A DNA stretch of 53,327 nucleotides from Oscillibacter valericigenes (GTDB taxonomy: Bacteria; Bacillota; Clostridia; Oscillospirales; Oscillospiraceae), in assembly GCF_021531435.1 (NCBI RefSeq), contig NZ_JAFBIS010000017.1, positions 1 through 53,327 on the forward strand. Reading direction: 5' to 3'. Numbering within the stretch: the stretch's first letter is position 1; each line of letters opens with the position of its first letter. A program made the position numbers and the translations under genes. Of the stretch, positions 30,718 to 40,940 are shown in pieces. Below the pieces are notes generated by a model. The model saw only the letters and a list, made by a program, of their open reading frames with translations. It ran no database searches and was not told the origin of the DNA.

Positions 30718-30846
30718 GATGATGCCCATCCGCTCGCCGTTTGTACGGCAACCGCGGATGATGGCAAAAATCCCCCATTTCTCCGGGGGAGCCTTATTGA
30801 TTTCTATTGATGCCGCTTGCACGGCGAAATGGAGGATTTTTAAGTC

Positions 30847-31785
30847 ATGCCCATCAAAATTCCCAACCAACTTCCCGCCACGGAGACCTTGTCCCGGGAA
30901 AACATCTTCGTGATGACGGAGACCCGGGCCATCACCCAGGACATCCGGCCCCTGCAGATTCTTCTCCTGAACCTGATGCCTACCAAGGTGGACACTGAGA
31001 CCCAGCTGGCCCGGGTGCTGGGCAACACGCCCCTCCAGATCGAGCTGGAGCTCATCGCCCCGTCGGACCATGTTTCCAAGAACACCTCCCAGGCCCATAT
31101 GCTGGCCTTCTACAAGTCCTTTGCCGAGGTGAAGGACCGCACCTTCGACGGCCTCGTCATCACCGGCGCGCCGGTGGAGCTGATGGGCTTTGAGGAGGTG
31201 GACTACTGGCCGGAGCTGTGCGAGATCATGGAGTGGAGCAAGACCCACGTCCACTCCACCCTGCACATCTGCTGGGGCGCCCAGGCGGGGCTTTACTACC
31301 ACTACGGCATCCCCAAGCGGGTGCTGCCCCACAAGCTGTTCGGCGTGTTCCAGCACACCGTGGAAGACCCCAACTACATCCTCTTCCGGGGCTTTGACGA
31401 CACCTTCTGGGTCCCCCACTCCCGGAACACCACGGTCGACCGGGCGGATATTGAGGCGGTTCCTGAATTGAAAATTCTGGCCGCCTCCCCGGAGGCAGGG
31501 GTCTACGCCGTCAAGACCGACCAGGGCCGTCAGGTGTTCCTGATGGGCCATGCGGAGTACGACCGGGACACCCTGCGAAAGGAGTACATGCGGGACCTGG
31601 CTGCCGGGGTGGATATTCAGATCCCCAAGCACTACTTCCCCGGCGACGACCCCAGCAAGCGGCCTGTGATGAACTGGCGGAGCTGCGCCCACCTGCTGTA
31701 TGCCAACTGGCTGAACTACTGCGTGTACCAGACCTCCCCCTACGACATCCGGGACATCGAAAAGGGCGTCCGGACGGACGACTGA
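30847..31785 (+). CDS. metA: Homoserine O-acetyltransferase, MetA type
   Basis: The 312-residue protein matches MetA throughout: [30 protein letters not shown] with Cys142 as the acyl-accepting residue, and [11 protein letters not shown] with His236 and Glu238. Residue 111 is Glu in [14 protein letters not shown]. In this family Glu111 has been linked to acetyl-CoA and Gly111 to succinyl-CoA, so O-acetylhomoserine is the expected product, matching metY upstream. GGAGG lies 11 bases before the start. It shares the T-box transcript and ends at the terminator at 31792. Confidence 0.93.
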   Translation: MPIKIPNQLPATETLSRENIFVMTETRAITQDIRPLQILLLNLMPTKVDTETQLARVLGNTPLQIELELIAPSDHVSKNTSQAHMLAFYKSFAEVKDRTFDGLVITGAPVELMGFEEVDYWPELCEIMEWSKTHVHSTLHICWGAQAGLYYHYGIPKRVLPHKLFGVFQHTVEDPNYILFRGFDDTFWVPHSRNTTVDRADIEAVPELKILAASPEAGVYAVKTDQGRQVFLMGHAEYDRDTLRKEYMRDLAAGVDIQIPKHYFPGDDPSKRPVMNWRSCAHLLYANWLNYCVYQTSPYDIRDIEKGVRTDD

Positions 31786-31791
31786 TGATAC

Positions 31792-31828
31792 AAAAAGGAC
31801 AGGTTTCCAAAGGAAACCTGTCCTTTTT
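31792..31828 (+). terminator. Terminator after metA
   Basis: AAAAAGGACAGGTTTCC (31792-31808) pairs with GGAAACCTGTCCTTTTT (31812-31828). Confidence 0.93.
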
Positions 31829-31897
31829 CTGCGCTCAATAAAAGCGGCCGCCGGTGCCAAGCTCACTTTTTTTCATATTGTTTCTCTTTTTGCGGGG

Positions 31898-32668
31898 TCA
31901 TTTGGCTTTCCGGTCTTCCTCAATGAGAAGTTTCAGGGCCTCCACCGCCACCTTGACGGAGTTGGATGTATTCTCGTTCATCTTCTGGTCCAGGCCGGCG
32001 GCCTCCCGCTCCTGGTTCCAGATGACATGGAAGCAGGAGCCGCAGCGACAGCCCAGGGCCGCCGCCACTACGAACAGGGCCGCGGATTCCATCTCGCTGG
32101 CCTTGACCCCCAGCCGCTTCCAGGCCTCCCACTTGGCTTTCAGCTCATAGGAAACGGGAGACGCCTCGGGGCTGTGCTGGCCGTAAAAGCTGTCCTTACA
32201 CTGGACGACGCCCGTATGCAGCGGCAGACCCAGAGCTTTCGCGGCCCGGGCAAGGCAGTTGGTGACCCCCAGGTCCGGCACCGCCGGATACTCGATAGGC
32301 GCGTATTCCAGGCTGGTGTGCTCAAAGCGGATGGCGCCGGTGGCCACCACGATGTCGCCGGACTGGACGTTCAGGTCGATGCCGCCGCAGGTGCCGGTGC
32401 GGATGAAGGTGTCCGCGCCGCATTTGTGCAGCTCCTCCATGGCGATAGCGGCGGAGGGGCCGCCGATGCCCGTGGAGCAGGCGGTGACCTTCTCCCCCAG
32501 AAGGGTGCCCGTCCAGACGTTGTACTCCCGGTTGCAGGCCACCTGCTTCGCGTCGTCAAACAGGGCGGCAATGGCGGGGACCCGGCCGGGGTCGCCGGGC
32601 AGGATGCAGTACCGGCCCACATCGCCGGAGGTGCAGTGGATGTGGAATTGCTTTTCCAGTTTTTGCAT
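31898..32668 (-). CDS. udp: Uridine phosphorylase
   Basis: The protein of about 256 residues belongs to the nucleoside phosphorylase superfamily. It has [20 protein letters not shown] with the phosphate-binding Gly-Asp-Pro, [20 protein letters not shown], and [20 protein letters not shown] with the phosphate-binding Arg. [17 protein letters not shown] carries the nucleoside-binding Glu-Met-Glu. This fits uridine phosphorylase best, though a purine-acting relative cannot be excluded. The ATG at 32668 has GAGGTG 6 bases upstream. It is the last gene of the repair-rich minus-strand run, 40 bases after mutS2. Confidence 0.87.
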   Translation of the reverse strand: MQKLEKQFHIHCTSGDVGRYCILPGDPGRVPAIAALFDDAKQVACNREYNVWTGTLLGEKVTACSTGIGGPSAAIAMEELHKCGADTFIRTGTCGGIDLNVQSGDIVVATGAIRFEHTSLEYAPIEYPAVPDLGVTNCLARAAKALGLPLHTGVVQCKDSFYGQHSPEASPVSYELKAKWEAWKRLGVKASEMESAALFVVAAALGCRCGSCFHVIWNQEREAAGLDQKMNENTSNSVKVAVEALKLLIEEDRKAK

Positions 32669-32708
32669 AGCAGTCACCTCATATATTCAAATTTTTAACA
32701 GACACGAA

Positions 32709-35102
32709 TTATTTCAGCGTTACCACCGTCACGCCGCTCTCGCCCTCGCCGTAAACGCCCAGGCGGAAGCCCTTCACCGCCTTGTTCCGGCGGAGAACGT
32801 CATGGACGGCTTTCCGCAGGGCGCCGGTGCCCTTGCCGTGGATGATAGTGACGGTGTCCAGACGGCCCATGACGGCGGCGGAGATAAAATTCTCCACCAC
32901 GCTCTCAGCCCCCAGCGTCTCCATACCCCGGATATCCAGCTCCCGGCTGGCGGAAGCCCGGAGGGCACGGTCCGCGTTCTGGCGGATGGACACGGTGGGC
33001 TTTTTCTTCTGGGCCGCCCGCTCGTCATCCTCGATGAGCCGGACCTCGCCGGCCTTGGCCTTCATTTTCAGTACGCCGGCCTTTAATTGCAGCGTGCCGT
33101 CGCTGCCAACGGACACCACCTCCGCGTTCTGGCGGACGCCGGGGATCTCCACCAGGTCCCCCGCCCGGATGGGACGGCTGGGCTTGGGGATGGGTTCCTG
33201 ACGGGCATCATGCTTGCTGACGGCGTCCTCCGCCTCGTTCAGCTTTCGCCGCAGCTCGGCCCTGGCCTCGTTGGTATTCAAATCCCGCTCGGCCCTGGCC
33301 TGCTGCTTCCGCATTTCCGCCAGCTCCGCGAACACCTGGTCGGCGGCGGCACGGGCGTCCCGCAGAATGCGCTTGGCCTCCGCCTCGCCACGGCCCCGGG
33401 CGTTCTCCTTGGCCCGCTCCATCTGCTCCCGGAATTCTCTCGCCTTCCGGGCGTCCTCTTCCCGCTGGGCATACAGTCGGTTGGCCTCCTGCTCCCGCTT
33501 TTCCAGGGCCTGGCGCTTGGCCTCCAGCTGGGTGAGGACGTCCTCAAAGCGGACGCTCTCACCGCTCATCTGGGCTTTCGCGCTCTCAATGACCGCGTCC
33601 GGCAGGCCCAGCCGCTTAGAGATGGCAAAGGCGTTGGACTTGCCGGGGATGCCGATGAGGAGCCGGTAGGTGGGGCTGAGGGTATCCACGTCGAACTCGC
33701 AGGAGGCGTTCTCCACCCCAGCGGTGGTCATGGCAAAAGTTTTCAATTCCGCATAGTGGGTGGTAGCCGCCACTTTTGCCCCCAGTTGCCGGACGTGCTG
33801 GATGACGGAGATGGCCAGCGCCGCGCCCTCCACCGGGTCGGTGCCGGCGCCCAGCTCGTCGAACAGAATCAGGCTGCGGCGGTCCGCTTCCTTCAAAATA
33901 GCCACTATATTAGTCATATGTGCCGAAAAAGTAGACAAATTCTGTTCAATGCTCTGCTCATCGCCGATGTCCGCCAGAACGTGACCGTAAACGGAAACGG
34001 CGCTGCGGTCCGCCGCCGGGATGTGCAGGCCGCACTGGGCCATCAGGGTCAGCAGGCCCAGGGTCTTGAGGGAGACCGTCTTGCCGCCGGTGTTGGGGCC
34101 GGTGATGACCAGGGTATCGAAGGTGTCGCCCAGCTCAATGTCGATGGGCACCGCCTTCTTCGCGTCCAGCAGGGGGTGCCGGGCCTTGCGGAGGTGGATG
34201 GCGCCGTCCCGCCGGATCTCCGGCCGGATGGCGTCCATTTTATAGCTGAGCTGGCCCCGGGCGAAGATCAGGTCCAGGTGGACCAGGGTGTCGTAATCCC
34301 ACTGGATGTCCTCCCGGTGGGCCGCCGCCTCCGCGGACAACTCCGCCAGGATGCGCTCGATCTCCTTCTGCTCCTTGGCCTCCAGCTCAATATACTCGTT
34401 GTTGGCCTGGACGACGCCCATGGGCTCCACAAACACCGTGGCGCCGGTGGAGGAAATATCGTGGACCAGGCCCGGCAGGTCGCCCTTATGCTCCGCCTTG
34501 ACCGGCACCACGAAGCGGCCGTCCCGCTGGGTGATGATGGTCTCCTGCAAAATCTTGCCATAGGTGGGCGAGGAAATAATTTTTTGCAAAATCTGGCGGC
34601 TTTTCGCCTGGGCCGCCCGCATGTGGCGGCGGATGTCCGCCAGCTCGGAAGATGCGGCGTCGGAAATGGTATCCTCGTCCACGATGCAGCGCTTGATCTT
34701 CTCCTCTAAAAAGCGGTTGCCGTGGAGGGATAAAAACAGGTGGTCGATGGCCGTCCTTTCCGCGGCCTCGTCGTTGAAATACTCCCGGGCACGGCGGGCG
34801 GCGGTCAGCAGTCCCGCGATGGTCAGCAGCTCCCGGGTGTTCAGGCTGCCGCCCCGGTCCGCCCGGTCCAGGGCCTCCGCCACCGGCCTGACGCCGGAAA
34901 ACGACGGGCTTCCGTGGAGTCCGATCATCGCCCTGGCAGCGTCGGTCTGGTCCAGCAGGCGCTGGACCTCCTCCGCCTCCGTCTCCGGACGGACGCGGAG
35001 GGCTCGCGCCTTTGCTTCAGCACTGACAGCCTGGTCGCTCAGCATTTGCAGCACCCGGGGCAGCTCCAGAGTGCGGATGGATTTATCAAACAGTTCGCTC
35101 AT
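32709..35102 (-). CDS. mutS2: MutS2 endonuclease/ATPase
   Basis: The 797-residue protein has the MutS core and clamp region, then the ATPase with Walker A GPNTGGKTVSLKTLGLL (about residue 334), SAHMTNIVAILKEADRRSLI and DELGAGTDPVEGAALA. A long coiled coil follows (about residues 510-630), and the C-terminal Smr nuclease domain has GMETLGAESVVENFI and HGKGTGALRKAVHDVL. MutS2 lacks the mismatch-recognition domain and acts in recombination control or on collided ribosomes. Length is normal. It lies between recO and udp. Confidence 0.96.
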   Translation of the reverse strand: MSELFDKSIRTLELPRVLQMLSDQAVSAEAKARALRVRPETEAEEVQRLLDQTDAARAMIGLHGSPSFSGVRPVAEALDRADRGGSLNTRELLTIAGLLTAARRAREYFNDEAAERTAIDHLFLSLHGNRFLEEKIKRCIVDEDTISDAASSELADIRRHMRAAQAKSRQILQKIISSPTYGKILQETIITQRDGRFVVPVKAEHKGDLPGLVHDISSTGATVFVEPMGVVQANNEYIELEAKEQKEIERILAELSAEAAAHREDIQWDYDTLVHLDLIFARGQLSYKMDAIRPEIRRDGAIHLRKARHPLLDAKKAVPIDIELGDTFDTLVITGPNTGGKTVSLKTLGLLTLMAQCGLHIPAADRSAVSVYGHVLADIGDEQSIEQNLSTFSAHMTNIVAILKEADRRSLILFDELGAGTDPVEGAALAISVIQHVRQLGAKVAATTHYAELKTFAMTTAGVENASCEFDVDTLSPTYRLLIGIPGKSNAFAISKRLGLPDAVIESAKAQMSGESVRFEDVLTQLEAKRQALEKREQEANRLYAQREEDARKAREFREQMERAKENARGRGEAEAKRILRDARAAADQVFAELAEMRKQQARAERDLNTNEARAELRRKLNEAEDAVSKHDARQEPIPKPSRPIRAGDLVEIPGVRQNAEVVSVGSDGTLQLKAGVLKMKAKAGEVRLIEDDERAAQKKKPTVSIRQNADRALRASASRELDIRGMETLGAESVVENFISAAVMGRLDTVTIIHGKGTGALRKAVHDVLRRNKAVKGFRLGVYGEGESGVTVVTLK

Positions 35103-35160
35103 ATCGGTTCCTCATCGTATAAATTCGTTTGAATTATACAAAATGTATCGTTTTTTCTAG

Positions 35161-35925
35161 CTAATTTAACGGCTGGAGGCTCTTATAAAAATCCAGGGAC
35201 CGGAAACCCCGCTCCAGCTGGGCGGCCACGAAAGCCTCCGCAGCGGCGGAGAGCCGGCGAAGGGCGTCATCTCCCAGGGTAAACGAATAGAGGCGTTTGG
35301 GGTCGCCGTATACGATATGCCGCAGGGCCGCCAGGGAGCTGGGACACAGGGGCATGGACAGGGCGCTTTCCTGTACGCCGCAGGTCCCGCACCGCAGGAC
35401 GCCCTGGACCACATCCAGCATGGGCCGCTCCGGGTCGGGACGTCCGCAGTAGGCGCAGCCGTCCGCCAGGGGCTCATACCCCGCCAGACACAGGAGCTTC
35501 AGCTCAAAGGCCGGCTTTACCAGGGCCGGGGGCTTGTGCAGCGCGGAGAGGGCGTACAAGCCGTTCAGCAGATGGCGCAGCAGCTCCGGCGCCGGGGTGT
35601 TCTCCGTGGTGACGGCCTCCGTCAGCTCCGCCAGGTAGAAGCCCAGGGACAATGCCTCCAGGTCGCTTCGCAGGCCGGGGAAAAGTTCCACGGTGGAACC
35701 CTCGTTGGCGTAGTACCAGTCGCCCTTTTGGTAGAGGGTCCACTCCGACCAGACCAGGGACTGGACGCAGGCGGCGTACTTGCAGCTCTTCCGCCGGGCG
35801 CCCCGGGCGATTACCGCTATTTTGCCGCATTTATCGGTTAAAAGAGTCAATATTTTGTCCGCTTCTTTGCTTTCCGTCTCCCGGAGGACGATGCCCCGGG
35901 TCACGATGTACGGCGTTCCCGCCAT
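35161..35925 (-). CDS. recO: DNA repair protein RecO
   Basis: The 254-residue protein has an N-terminal OB fold (YIVTRGIVLRETESKEADKI with a following LTLLTDKCGKIAVIARGAR) and a helical C-terminal part. The zinc site is CAYCGRPDPERPMLDVVQGV followed by CGTC. RecO loads RecA with RecR at gaps. It lies downstream of yqzL and era, the order common in Firmicutes, and 58 bases before mutS2. Confidence 0.93.
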   Translation of the reverse strand: MAGTPYIVTRGIVLRETESKEADKILTLLTDKCGKIAVIARGARRKSCKYAACVQSLVWSEWTLYQKGDWYYANEGSTVELFPGLRSDLEALSLGFYLAELTEAVTTENTPAPELLRHLLNGLYALSALHKPPALVKPAFELKLLCLAGYEPLADGCAYCGRPDPERPMLDVVQGVLRCGTCGVQESALSMPLCPSSLAALRHIVYGDPKRLYSFTLGDDALRRLSAAAEAFVAAQLERGFRSLDFYKSLQPLN

Positions 35926-35965
35926 GCGCTCACCACCTTATGTACGGGGGCAAAGCCCCCGCTGC

Positions 35966-36076
35966 TCACAGGATGGGCGGCAGTTCATCCTCCGCCCCCT
36001 CCAGCTTCCGGTAGAGCATATAGGCCAGCGGCTCCCCGGTCATGCAGAATAACTCCCAAAACGGTTCGGACTCCAT
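35966..36076 (-). CDS. yqzL: YqzL-like small protein
   Basis: This 36-residue protein (MESEPFWELFCMTGEPLAYM onward) has the aromatic-acidic start and the YxLYRxLE-type end (YMLYRKLEGAEDELPP) of YqzL proteins. These are tiny conserved products encoded between era and recO in many Firmicutes. The ATG at 36076 has GGAGG 9 bases upstream. Function unknown. Too short for most gene finders, but its position and ribosome site support it. Confidence 0.8.
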   Translation of the reverse strand: MESEPFWELFCMTGEPLAYMLYRKLEGAEDELPPIL

Positions 36077-36136
36077 CGCGCAGACCTCCTTTACGGATAG
36101 TCTGCGAAAAAAGTCGAATCTTTATCGCTGGAAAAA

Positions 36137-37036
36137 TCAGTCGTCGTTGTAACCGAAGCTGCGGACGTAATTCACGTTGTCACGCCAATTCTCTTTGACC
36201 TTCACCCAGGTTTCCAGGTACACCTTGGTGCCCATGAATTTCTCGATGTCGTGGCGGGCCAGGGTGCTGATCTTCTTCAGCATGGCGCCCTGCTTGCCGA
36301 TGATGATGCCCTTATGACTGGCTTTTTCGCAGTAGATGGTGGCGTCCACGTCGATGACGCCGGAATCCCGTTCGGAGAATTTCGTGATCTCCACAGCGGT
36401 GCCGTGGGGAATTTCTTTATCCAGGCACAGCAGCAGCTTCTCCCGGACGATCTCGCCCACCACCTGCCGCTCCGGTTGGTCGCTGGTCTGGCCATCGGGG
36501 AACAGCTGGGGGCCCTCCGTGGCGTACTTCCGCAGCTCTTTCATCAAATCGTCCAGACCGCTGCCGGTATGGGCGGAGATGGGGATGATGGCATCGAAGC
36601 CGTCCCAGGCCTCGTTGTAGGCGGCGATGACCGGCAGCAGCTCCGCCGGCTCCACGGTGTCGATCTTGTTGATGCAGAGGATGGCGGGCAGATGCTCCTC
36701 TTTGATGCGCTCAATGAGGGCCAGCTCGGGGCCGCCTACATGGGCTATGGGCTCCACCAGCAGCAATGCGCAATCCACATCGGAGAGGCTGGAGGTAACG
36801 ACCTTCACCATATACTCTCCCAGGGCGGACTTGGGCTTGTGGAGGCCCGGAGTGTCCAGCAGGATATACTGGGTGTCCTCCCGGTTCACCACGCCGTAAA
36901 TGCGGTTCCGGGTGGTTTGGGCCTTGTTGGAGACGATGGCGACCTTTTCCCCCACCAGGGCGTTAGTCAGGCTGGATTTGCCCACGTTGGGGCGGCCGCA
37001 GACGGTGATCATGGCAACGTTTTTGATGTCAGACAT
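36137..37036 (-). CDS. era: GTPase Era
   Basis: The 299-residue protein has the GTPase motifs G1 GRPNVGKSSL, G2 KAQTTRNRIYG, G3 LLDTPGLHKP and G4 INKID, followed by a C-terminal KH RNA-binding domain with KGIIIGKQGAMLKKISTLAR. Era binds the 3' end of 16S rRNA and helps small-subunit maturation. Length is normal. It lies between the CrtO-like gene and yqzL. Confidence 0.97.
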   Translation of the reverse strand: MSDIKNVAMITVCGRPNVGKSSLTNALVGEKVAIVSNKAQTTRNRIYGVVNREDTQYILLDTPGLHKPKSALGEYMVKVVTSSLSDVDCALLLVEPIAHVGGPELALIERIKEEHLPAILCINKIDTVEPAELLPVIAAYNEAWDGFDAIIPISAHTGSGLDDLMKELRKYATEGPQLFPDGQTSDQPERQVVGEIVREKLLLCLDKEIPHGTAVEITKFSERDSGVIDVDATIYCEKASHKGIIIGKQGAMLKKISTLARHDIEKFMGTKVYLETWVKVKENWRDNVNYVRSFGYNDD

Positions 37037-37074
37037 AGGTGATCCTCAACTTTCTTTGTTAAGCGTTTTGTCGT

Positions 37075-37575
37075 TTATATTCTGCCGATCCTCCGGCAGG
37101 TGTTCCATAGTTTTTCCAGACGGCGGCGGTTATACCGCTGGATCATGGCGAAGGGCAGGTTCCCAAAACACAGCACGGCGGCGATGGCGGCAAATAAGGG
37201 GAGGTTCGCCAGCGGGTCGCCGCACAGCAGGCAGGACAGCAGAGACAGCCACCCCAGCAGAAAGATGCCCTCATGGATGACCTCCGCCCGGCAGGTGATG
37301 AAAATAAATTCTTCCAGATAGTTGTCGGATAGTTGGCGGCGGAGATGCCGCTTGTCGAAGTCGCAGTTGAACTGGGGCAGGCGATCCTTCCAGCGGGGCA
37401 GACTGATGCGGCGGTAAAAGGTCATCTCTCCATCCCCCACCTGGAAGCGGGGGCGGCGGTGGTCAAACCAGCGGCGCTGGATACCGTCCGGCAGATGGGT
37501 CAAAATTGCCGCAAGGCCGAAGTGGAGGGCCAACCAGAAGGCCGTATTCAAAAGGGTGATAGCCAGTGTGAACAC
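37075..37575 (-). CDS. CrtO-like small membrane acyltransferase
   Basis: The 166-residue protein has a hydrophobic N-terminal helix (LAITLLNTAFWLALHFGLAA), a soluble basic middle (FYRRISLPRWKDRLPQFNCD, FDKRHLRRQL), two more membrane segments and the end GNLPFAMIQRYNRRRLEKLW. This fits the family of glycosyl-4,4'-diaponeurosporenoate acyltransferases (CrtO), whose members here are usually of unknown function, since no carotenoid genes are near. It lies 13 bases upstream of the uvrA stop side, in the same direction. Confidence 0.6.
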   Translation of the reverse strand: MFTLAITLLNTAFWLALHFGLAAILTHLPDGIQRRWFDHRRPRFQVGDGEMTFYRRISLPRWKDRLPQFNCDFDKRHLRRQLSDNYLEEFIFITCRAEVIHEGIFLLGWLSLLSCLLCGDPLANLPLFAAIAAVLCFGNLPFAMIQRYNRRRLEKLWNTCRRIGRI

Positions 37576-37588
37576 GGCGGACCTCCTG

Positions 37589-40414
37589 TCATGGCAGCAT
37601 TTTTTTCAGATATTGGCCCGTGTAGCTCTCCGGGCAGGCGGCCACCTGCTCCGGCGTGCCAGTGACAACGACCGTGCCGCCGCCGTCGCCGCCCTCCGGG
37701 CCCAGGTCGATGAGCCAATCGGCGCATTTGATGACATCCAGATTGTGCTCGATGACTACTACCGTGTTGCCATTATCCACCAGCCGCTGGAGGACTTCCA
37801 GGAGCTTGCGCACATCGTCAGTGTGGAGGCCCGTGGTGGGCTCGTCCAGGATATAGATGGTCTTGCCGGTGGCCAGCTTAGAAAGCTCCGTGGCCAGCTT
37901 CACCCGCTGGGCCTCACCGCCGGACAGCTCCGTGGAGGGCTGGCCCAGCTTCACATAGCCCAGACCCACGTCCTGGAGGGTCTGAAGCTTGTTGCGGATC
38001 TTCGGCAGGGCGGAGAAGAACTCCAGCGCCTCGTCCACCGTCATGTCCAGCACTTCCGCGATGTTTTTGCCCTTATAGTGGACTTCCAGGGTCTCCCGGT
38101 TATACCGCCTGCCCTTGCAGACCTCGCAGGGGACGAAGATGTCCGGCAGGAAGTGCATCTCGATCTTCAGCACGCCGTCGCCGGAGCAGGCCTCGCACCG
38201 GCCGCCCCGGACGTTGAAGCTGAACCGGCCCGGGCCGTAGCCCCGGCTCTTGGCCTCCTGGGTGGAGGCGAACAGGTCCCGGATGTCGTTGAACAATCCC
38301 GTATAGGTGGCGGGGTTGGACCGGGGCGTGCGGCCAATGGGACTCTGGTCGATGTTGACCACCTTGTCCAGGTACTCGATGCCCTCGATCCGCTCACACC
38401 TGCCGGGGTGGACCTTCATGCGCATCAGGTCGGCCCCCAGCCGCTTGAACAAAATCTCGTTCACCAGAGAGGACTTGCCGCTGCCGGAAACGCCGGTGAC
38501 CACGGTGAAGGTCCCCAGGGGGAAGTCCACGTCCACATGGCGGAGATTGTTTTCCGCCGCGCCGATGACCCGCAGGAGCTTTCCGTTTCCGGGGCGGCGC
38601 TGGGCGGGGACGGGAATTTTCTTCTTGCCGGAGAGGTACTGGCCCGTCAGGGAGTTGGGGTTCGCCATGACCTCCTCCGGCGTGCCGGCGGCCACCACTT
38701 CGCCGCCGTGGATACCGGCGCCGGGACCGATGTCGATGAGGTAATCGGCGGCGCGCATGGTGTCCTCGTCGTGCTCCACCACCAGCAGGGTGTTGCCCAT
38801 GTCCCGCAGGTTCCGCAGGGTCGCCAGCAGCTTGTCGTTATCCCGCTGGTGGAGACCGATGGAGGGTTCGTCCAAGATATAGAGCACGCCCATCAGGGAG
38901 GAGCCGATCTGCGTCGCCAGGCGGATGCGCTGGCTCTCGCCGCCGGAGAGGGTCCCGGCGCTGCGGCTCAAAGTCAGGTAGCCCAGGCCCACGGACTGCA
39001 GAAAGCCCAGCCGGGAGCGAATTTCTTTCAGGATGCGGTCGGCAATGAGGTGCTGCTGGTTCGTCAGTTCCAGCTTGTCCATCCAGGCCAGCTCGTCCAC
39101 CACGGACATCGTGGTAAAATCGTGGATGTTCATATTGCCTACGGTGACGGCCAAAGATTCCTTTTTCAGGCGCATTCCCTTACACGCCGGGCAGGGACAC
39201 TCCGCCATCATCTCCTCCAGCTCCCGCTTGCTGGCATCGGACTGGGTCTCCAGATAGCGGCGCTCAACGTTGTTGCAGACACCCTCAAAGGGCTGGTATA
39301 GGACCCCCTTGCCCCGGGGCTGGTCGTAGTGCAGCTCCAGCTTCTCGCCCTTGGTGCCGTAGAGGATGATGTCCCGCACCTCCTCCGTCAGCTCGTTCCA
39401 GGGGGTAGAGAGGGAGAAATGGTATTTTTTCGCCAGAGCGTCGAAGTACATCCGGGAGATGCCGTCGGAGCGGATGTTGCCCCAGCCGCTGGCCTGGATA
39501 GCGCCCTCCAGAATGCTGAGCTTCCCATCCGGCACCACCAGGGCCGGGTCCACCTTCAGCTGGCTGCCCAGGCCCGTGCAGGTGGGACAGGCGCCGAAGG
39601 GGTTGTTGAAGGAGAACATCCGGGGCGTCAGCTCCTCGATGGAGATGCCGCAGTCCTCACAGGCGTAGTTCTGGGAGAACACCAGGTCTTTTTCCTCCCG
39701 CAGGAGGTTGATGACCACCAGCCCGCCAGAGAGTCCGGAGGCCGTCTCCACGGAGTCCGTCAGCCGCTGCTGAATATCCGGGCGGATGATGAGGCGGTCC
39801 ACGATGATCTCGATGTTGTGCTTTTTGTTCTTCTCCAGCTTGATCTCCTCGTCCAGCTCGTACAGGTTGCCATCGGCCCGGACGCGGACGTAGCCGGAGC
39901 GCTTGGCGTCCTCGAACACCTTGGTGTGCTCGCCCTTTTTCCCCCGGATGACGGGGGCCATGACCTGGATGCGAGTGCCCTCAGGGAGGGCGAGCACCTG
40001 GTCGATGATCTGGTCGATGGTCTGCTGGCGGATCTCCTTGCCGCACTTGGGGCAGTGGGGCGTGCCCACCCGGGCCCACAGCAGGCGGAGGTAGTCGTAA
40101 ATCTCGGTGACGGTGCCCACGGTGGAGCGGGGGTTCTTGCTGGTGGTCTTCTGGTCAATGGAGATGGCGGGGGAAAGGCCCTCGATATAGTCCACGTCGG
40201 GCTTGTCCATCTGGCCCAGGAACATCCGGGCATAGGAGCTGAGGCTCTCCACGTAGCGGCGCTGGCCCTCGGCGTAGATGGTGTCAAACGCCAGGGAGGA
40301 CTTGCCGGAGCCGGAGAGTCCCGTCATCACCACCAGCTTGTCCCGGGGGATGGTGACGTCAATATTTTTCAGATTGTTGGCGCGGGCGCCTTTGACGATG
40401 ATTTTATCCTGCAT
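37589..40414 (-). CDS. uvrA: Excinuclease subunit A
   Basis: The 941-residue protein has two ABC ATPase modules: Walker [21 protein letters not shown] near residue 35 and [14 protein letters not shown] near 640, with signatures [19 protein letters not shown] and [16 protein letters not shown]. The zinc-binding cysteine pairs are CPKC, CEDC..CPTC, CPAC and [17 protein letters not shown]. UvrA detects damage and loads UvrB. Length is full. The uvrB gene lies 4.4 kb upstream in the same strand run, separated by five unrelated genes. Confidence 0.98.
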   Translation of the reverse strand: MQDKIIVKGARANNLKNIDVTIPRDKLVVMTGLSGSGKSSLAFDTIYAEGQRRYVESLSSYARMFLGQMDKPDVDYIEGLSPAISIDQKTTSKNPRSTVGTVTEIYDYLRLLWARVGTPHCPKCGKEIRQQTIDQIIDQVLALPEGTRIQVMAPVIRGKKGEHTKVFEDAKRSGYVRVRADGNLYELDEEIKLEKNKKHNIEIIVDRLIIRPDIQQRLTDSVETASGLSGGLVVINLLREEKDLVFSQNYACEDCGISIEELTPRMFSFNNPFGACPTCTGLGSQLKVDPALVVPDGKLSILEGAIQASGWGNIRSDGISRMYFDALAKKYHFSLSTPWNELTEEVRDIILYGTKGEKLELHYDQPRGKGVLYQPFEGVCNNVERRYLETQSDASKRELEEMMAECPCPACKGMRLKKESLAVTVGNMNIHDFTTMSVVDELAWMDKLELTNQQHLIADRILKEIRSRLGFLQSVGLGYLTLSRSAGTLSGGESQRIRLATQIGSSLMGVLYILDEPSIGLHQRDNDKLLATLRNLRDMGNTLLVVEHDEDTMRAADYLIDIGPGAGIHGGEVVAAGTPEEVMANPNSLTGQYLSGKKKIPVPAQRRPGNGKLLRVIGAAENNLRHVDVDFPLGTFTVVTGVSGSGKSSLVNEILFKRLGADLMRMKVHPGRCERIEGIEYLDKVVNIDQSPIGRTPRSNPATYTGLFNDIRDLFASTQEAKSRGYGPGRFSFNVRGGRCEACSGDGVLKIEMHFLPDIFVPCEVCKGRRYNRETLEVHYKGKNIAEVLDMTVDEALEFFSALPKIRNKLQTLQDVGLGYVKLGQPSTELSGGEAQRVKLATELSKLATGKTIYILDEPTTGLHTDDVRKLLEVLQRLVDNGNTVVVIEHNLDVIKCADWLIDLGPEGGDGGGTVVVTGTPEQVAACPESYTGQYLKKMLP

Positions 40415-40449
40415 CGGTGAACGGTTCTCCTTTTTGCAAAATGTGGGGT

Positions 40450-40935
40450 TTACTCCACAACAATGTCCGCCGTGGTCGCTCCCAGCAGGTCCAGCAGGGC
40501 CTGGGGCGGCACCTCCACCTGGGCGCCGATCTTTCCGGCGGAGACGCAGATGGTGTCGAACAGCACCACCGTCTCATGGAACACGGTGGGGAACTGCTTT
40601 TTCATGCCCACCGGGCTGCAGCCGCCGTGGACGTACCCCGTCAGGGGCAGCAGCTCCTTTTGGTGGATCATGGCGATAGACTTCTCCCCCACCGCTTTGG
40701 CGGCCTTTTTCAAATCCAGGTTTTCCGCAACCGGGACATCAAATACATAATAGCTCCCGCTGGCACCCTTTGTCACCAGCGTTTTGAACACCTGCTCCAC
40801 ATCCTGGCCCAGGAAGCCCGCCACGCTGACGCCGTCGATAGGGCCGTCCGCCGGGTAGGTATGGGGCGTGTAGGGGATGCCCTGCTGCTCCAGCACCCGC
40901 ATCACATTTGTTTTTTCCTCTTTTTTCTTTGCCAT
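40450..40935 (-). CDS. ybaK: YbaK-type Cys-tRNA(Pro)/Cys-tRNA(Cys) deacylase
   Basis: The 161-residue protein has the YbaK/EbsC pattern: [44 protein letters not shown] and [20 protein letters not shown]. YbaK hydrolyses wrongly charged Cys-tRNA(Pro). The ATG at 40935 lies five bases after the EamA stop, and the N-terminus [10 protein letters not shown] is preferred over the far longer frame that runs back through the exporter gene. Confidence 0.93.
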   Translation of the reverse strand: MAKKKEEKTNVMRVLEQQGIPYTPHTYPADGPIDGVSVAGFLGQDVEQVFKTLVTKGASGSYYVFDVPVAENLDLKKAAKAVGEKSIAMIHQKELLPLTGYVHGGCSPVGMKKQFPTVFHETVVLFDTICVSAGKIGAQVEVPPQALLDLLGATTADIVVE

Positions 40936-40940
40936 GCTTT

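Noticed and set aside
30694..30846. SAM riboswitch before metA
   Set aside because: The conserved SAM-I core is absent; a short GGCAACC string alone is not enough, and the operon already has a T-box.
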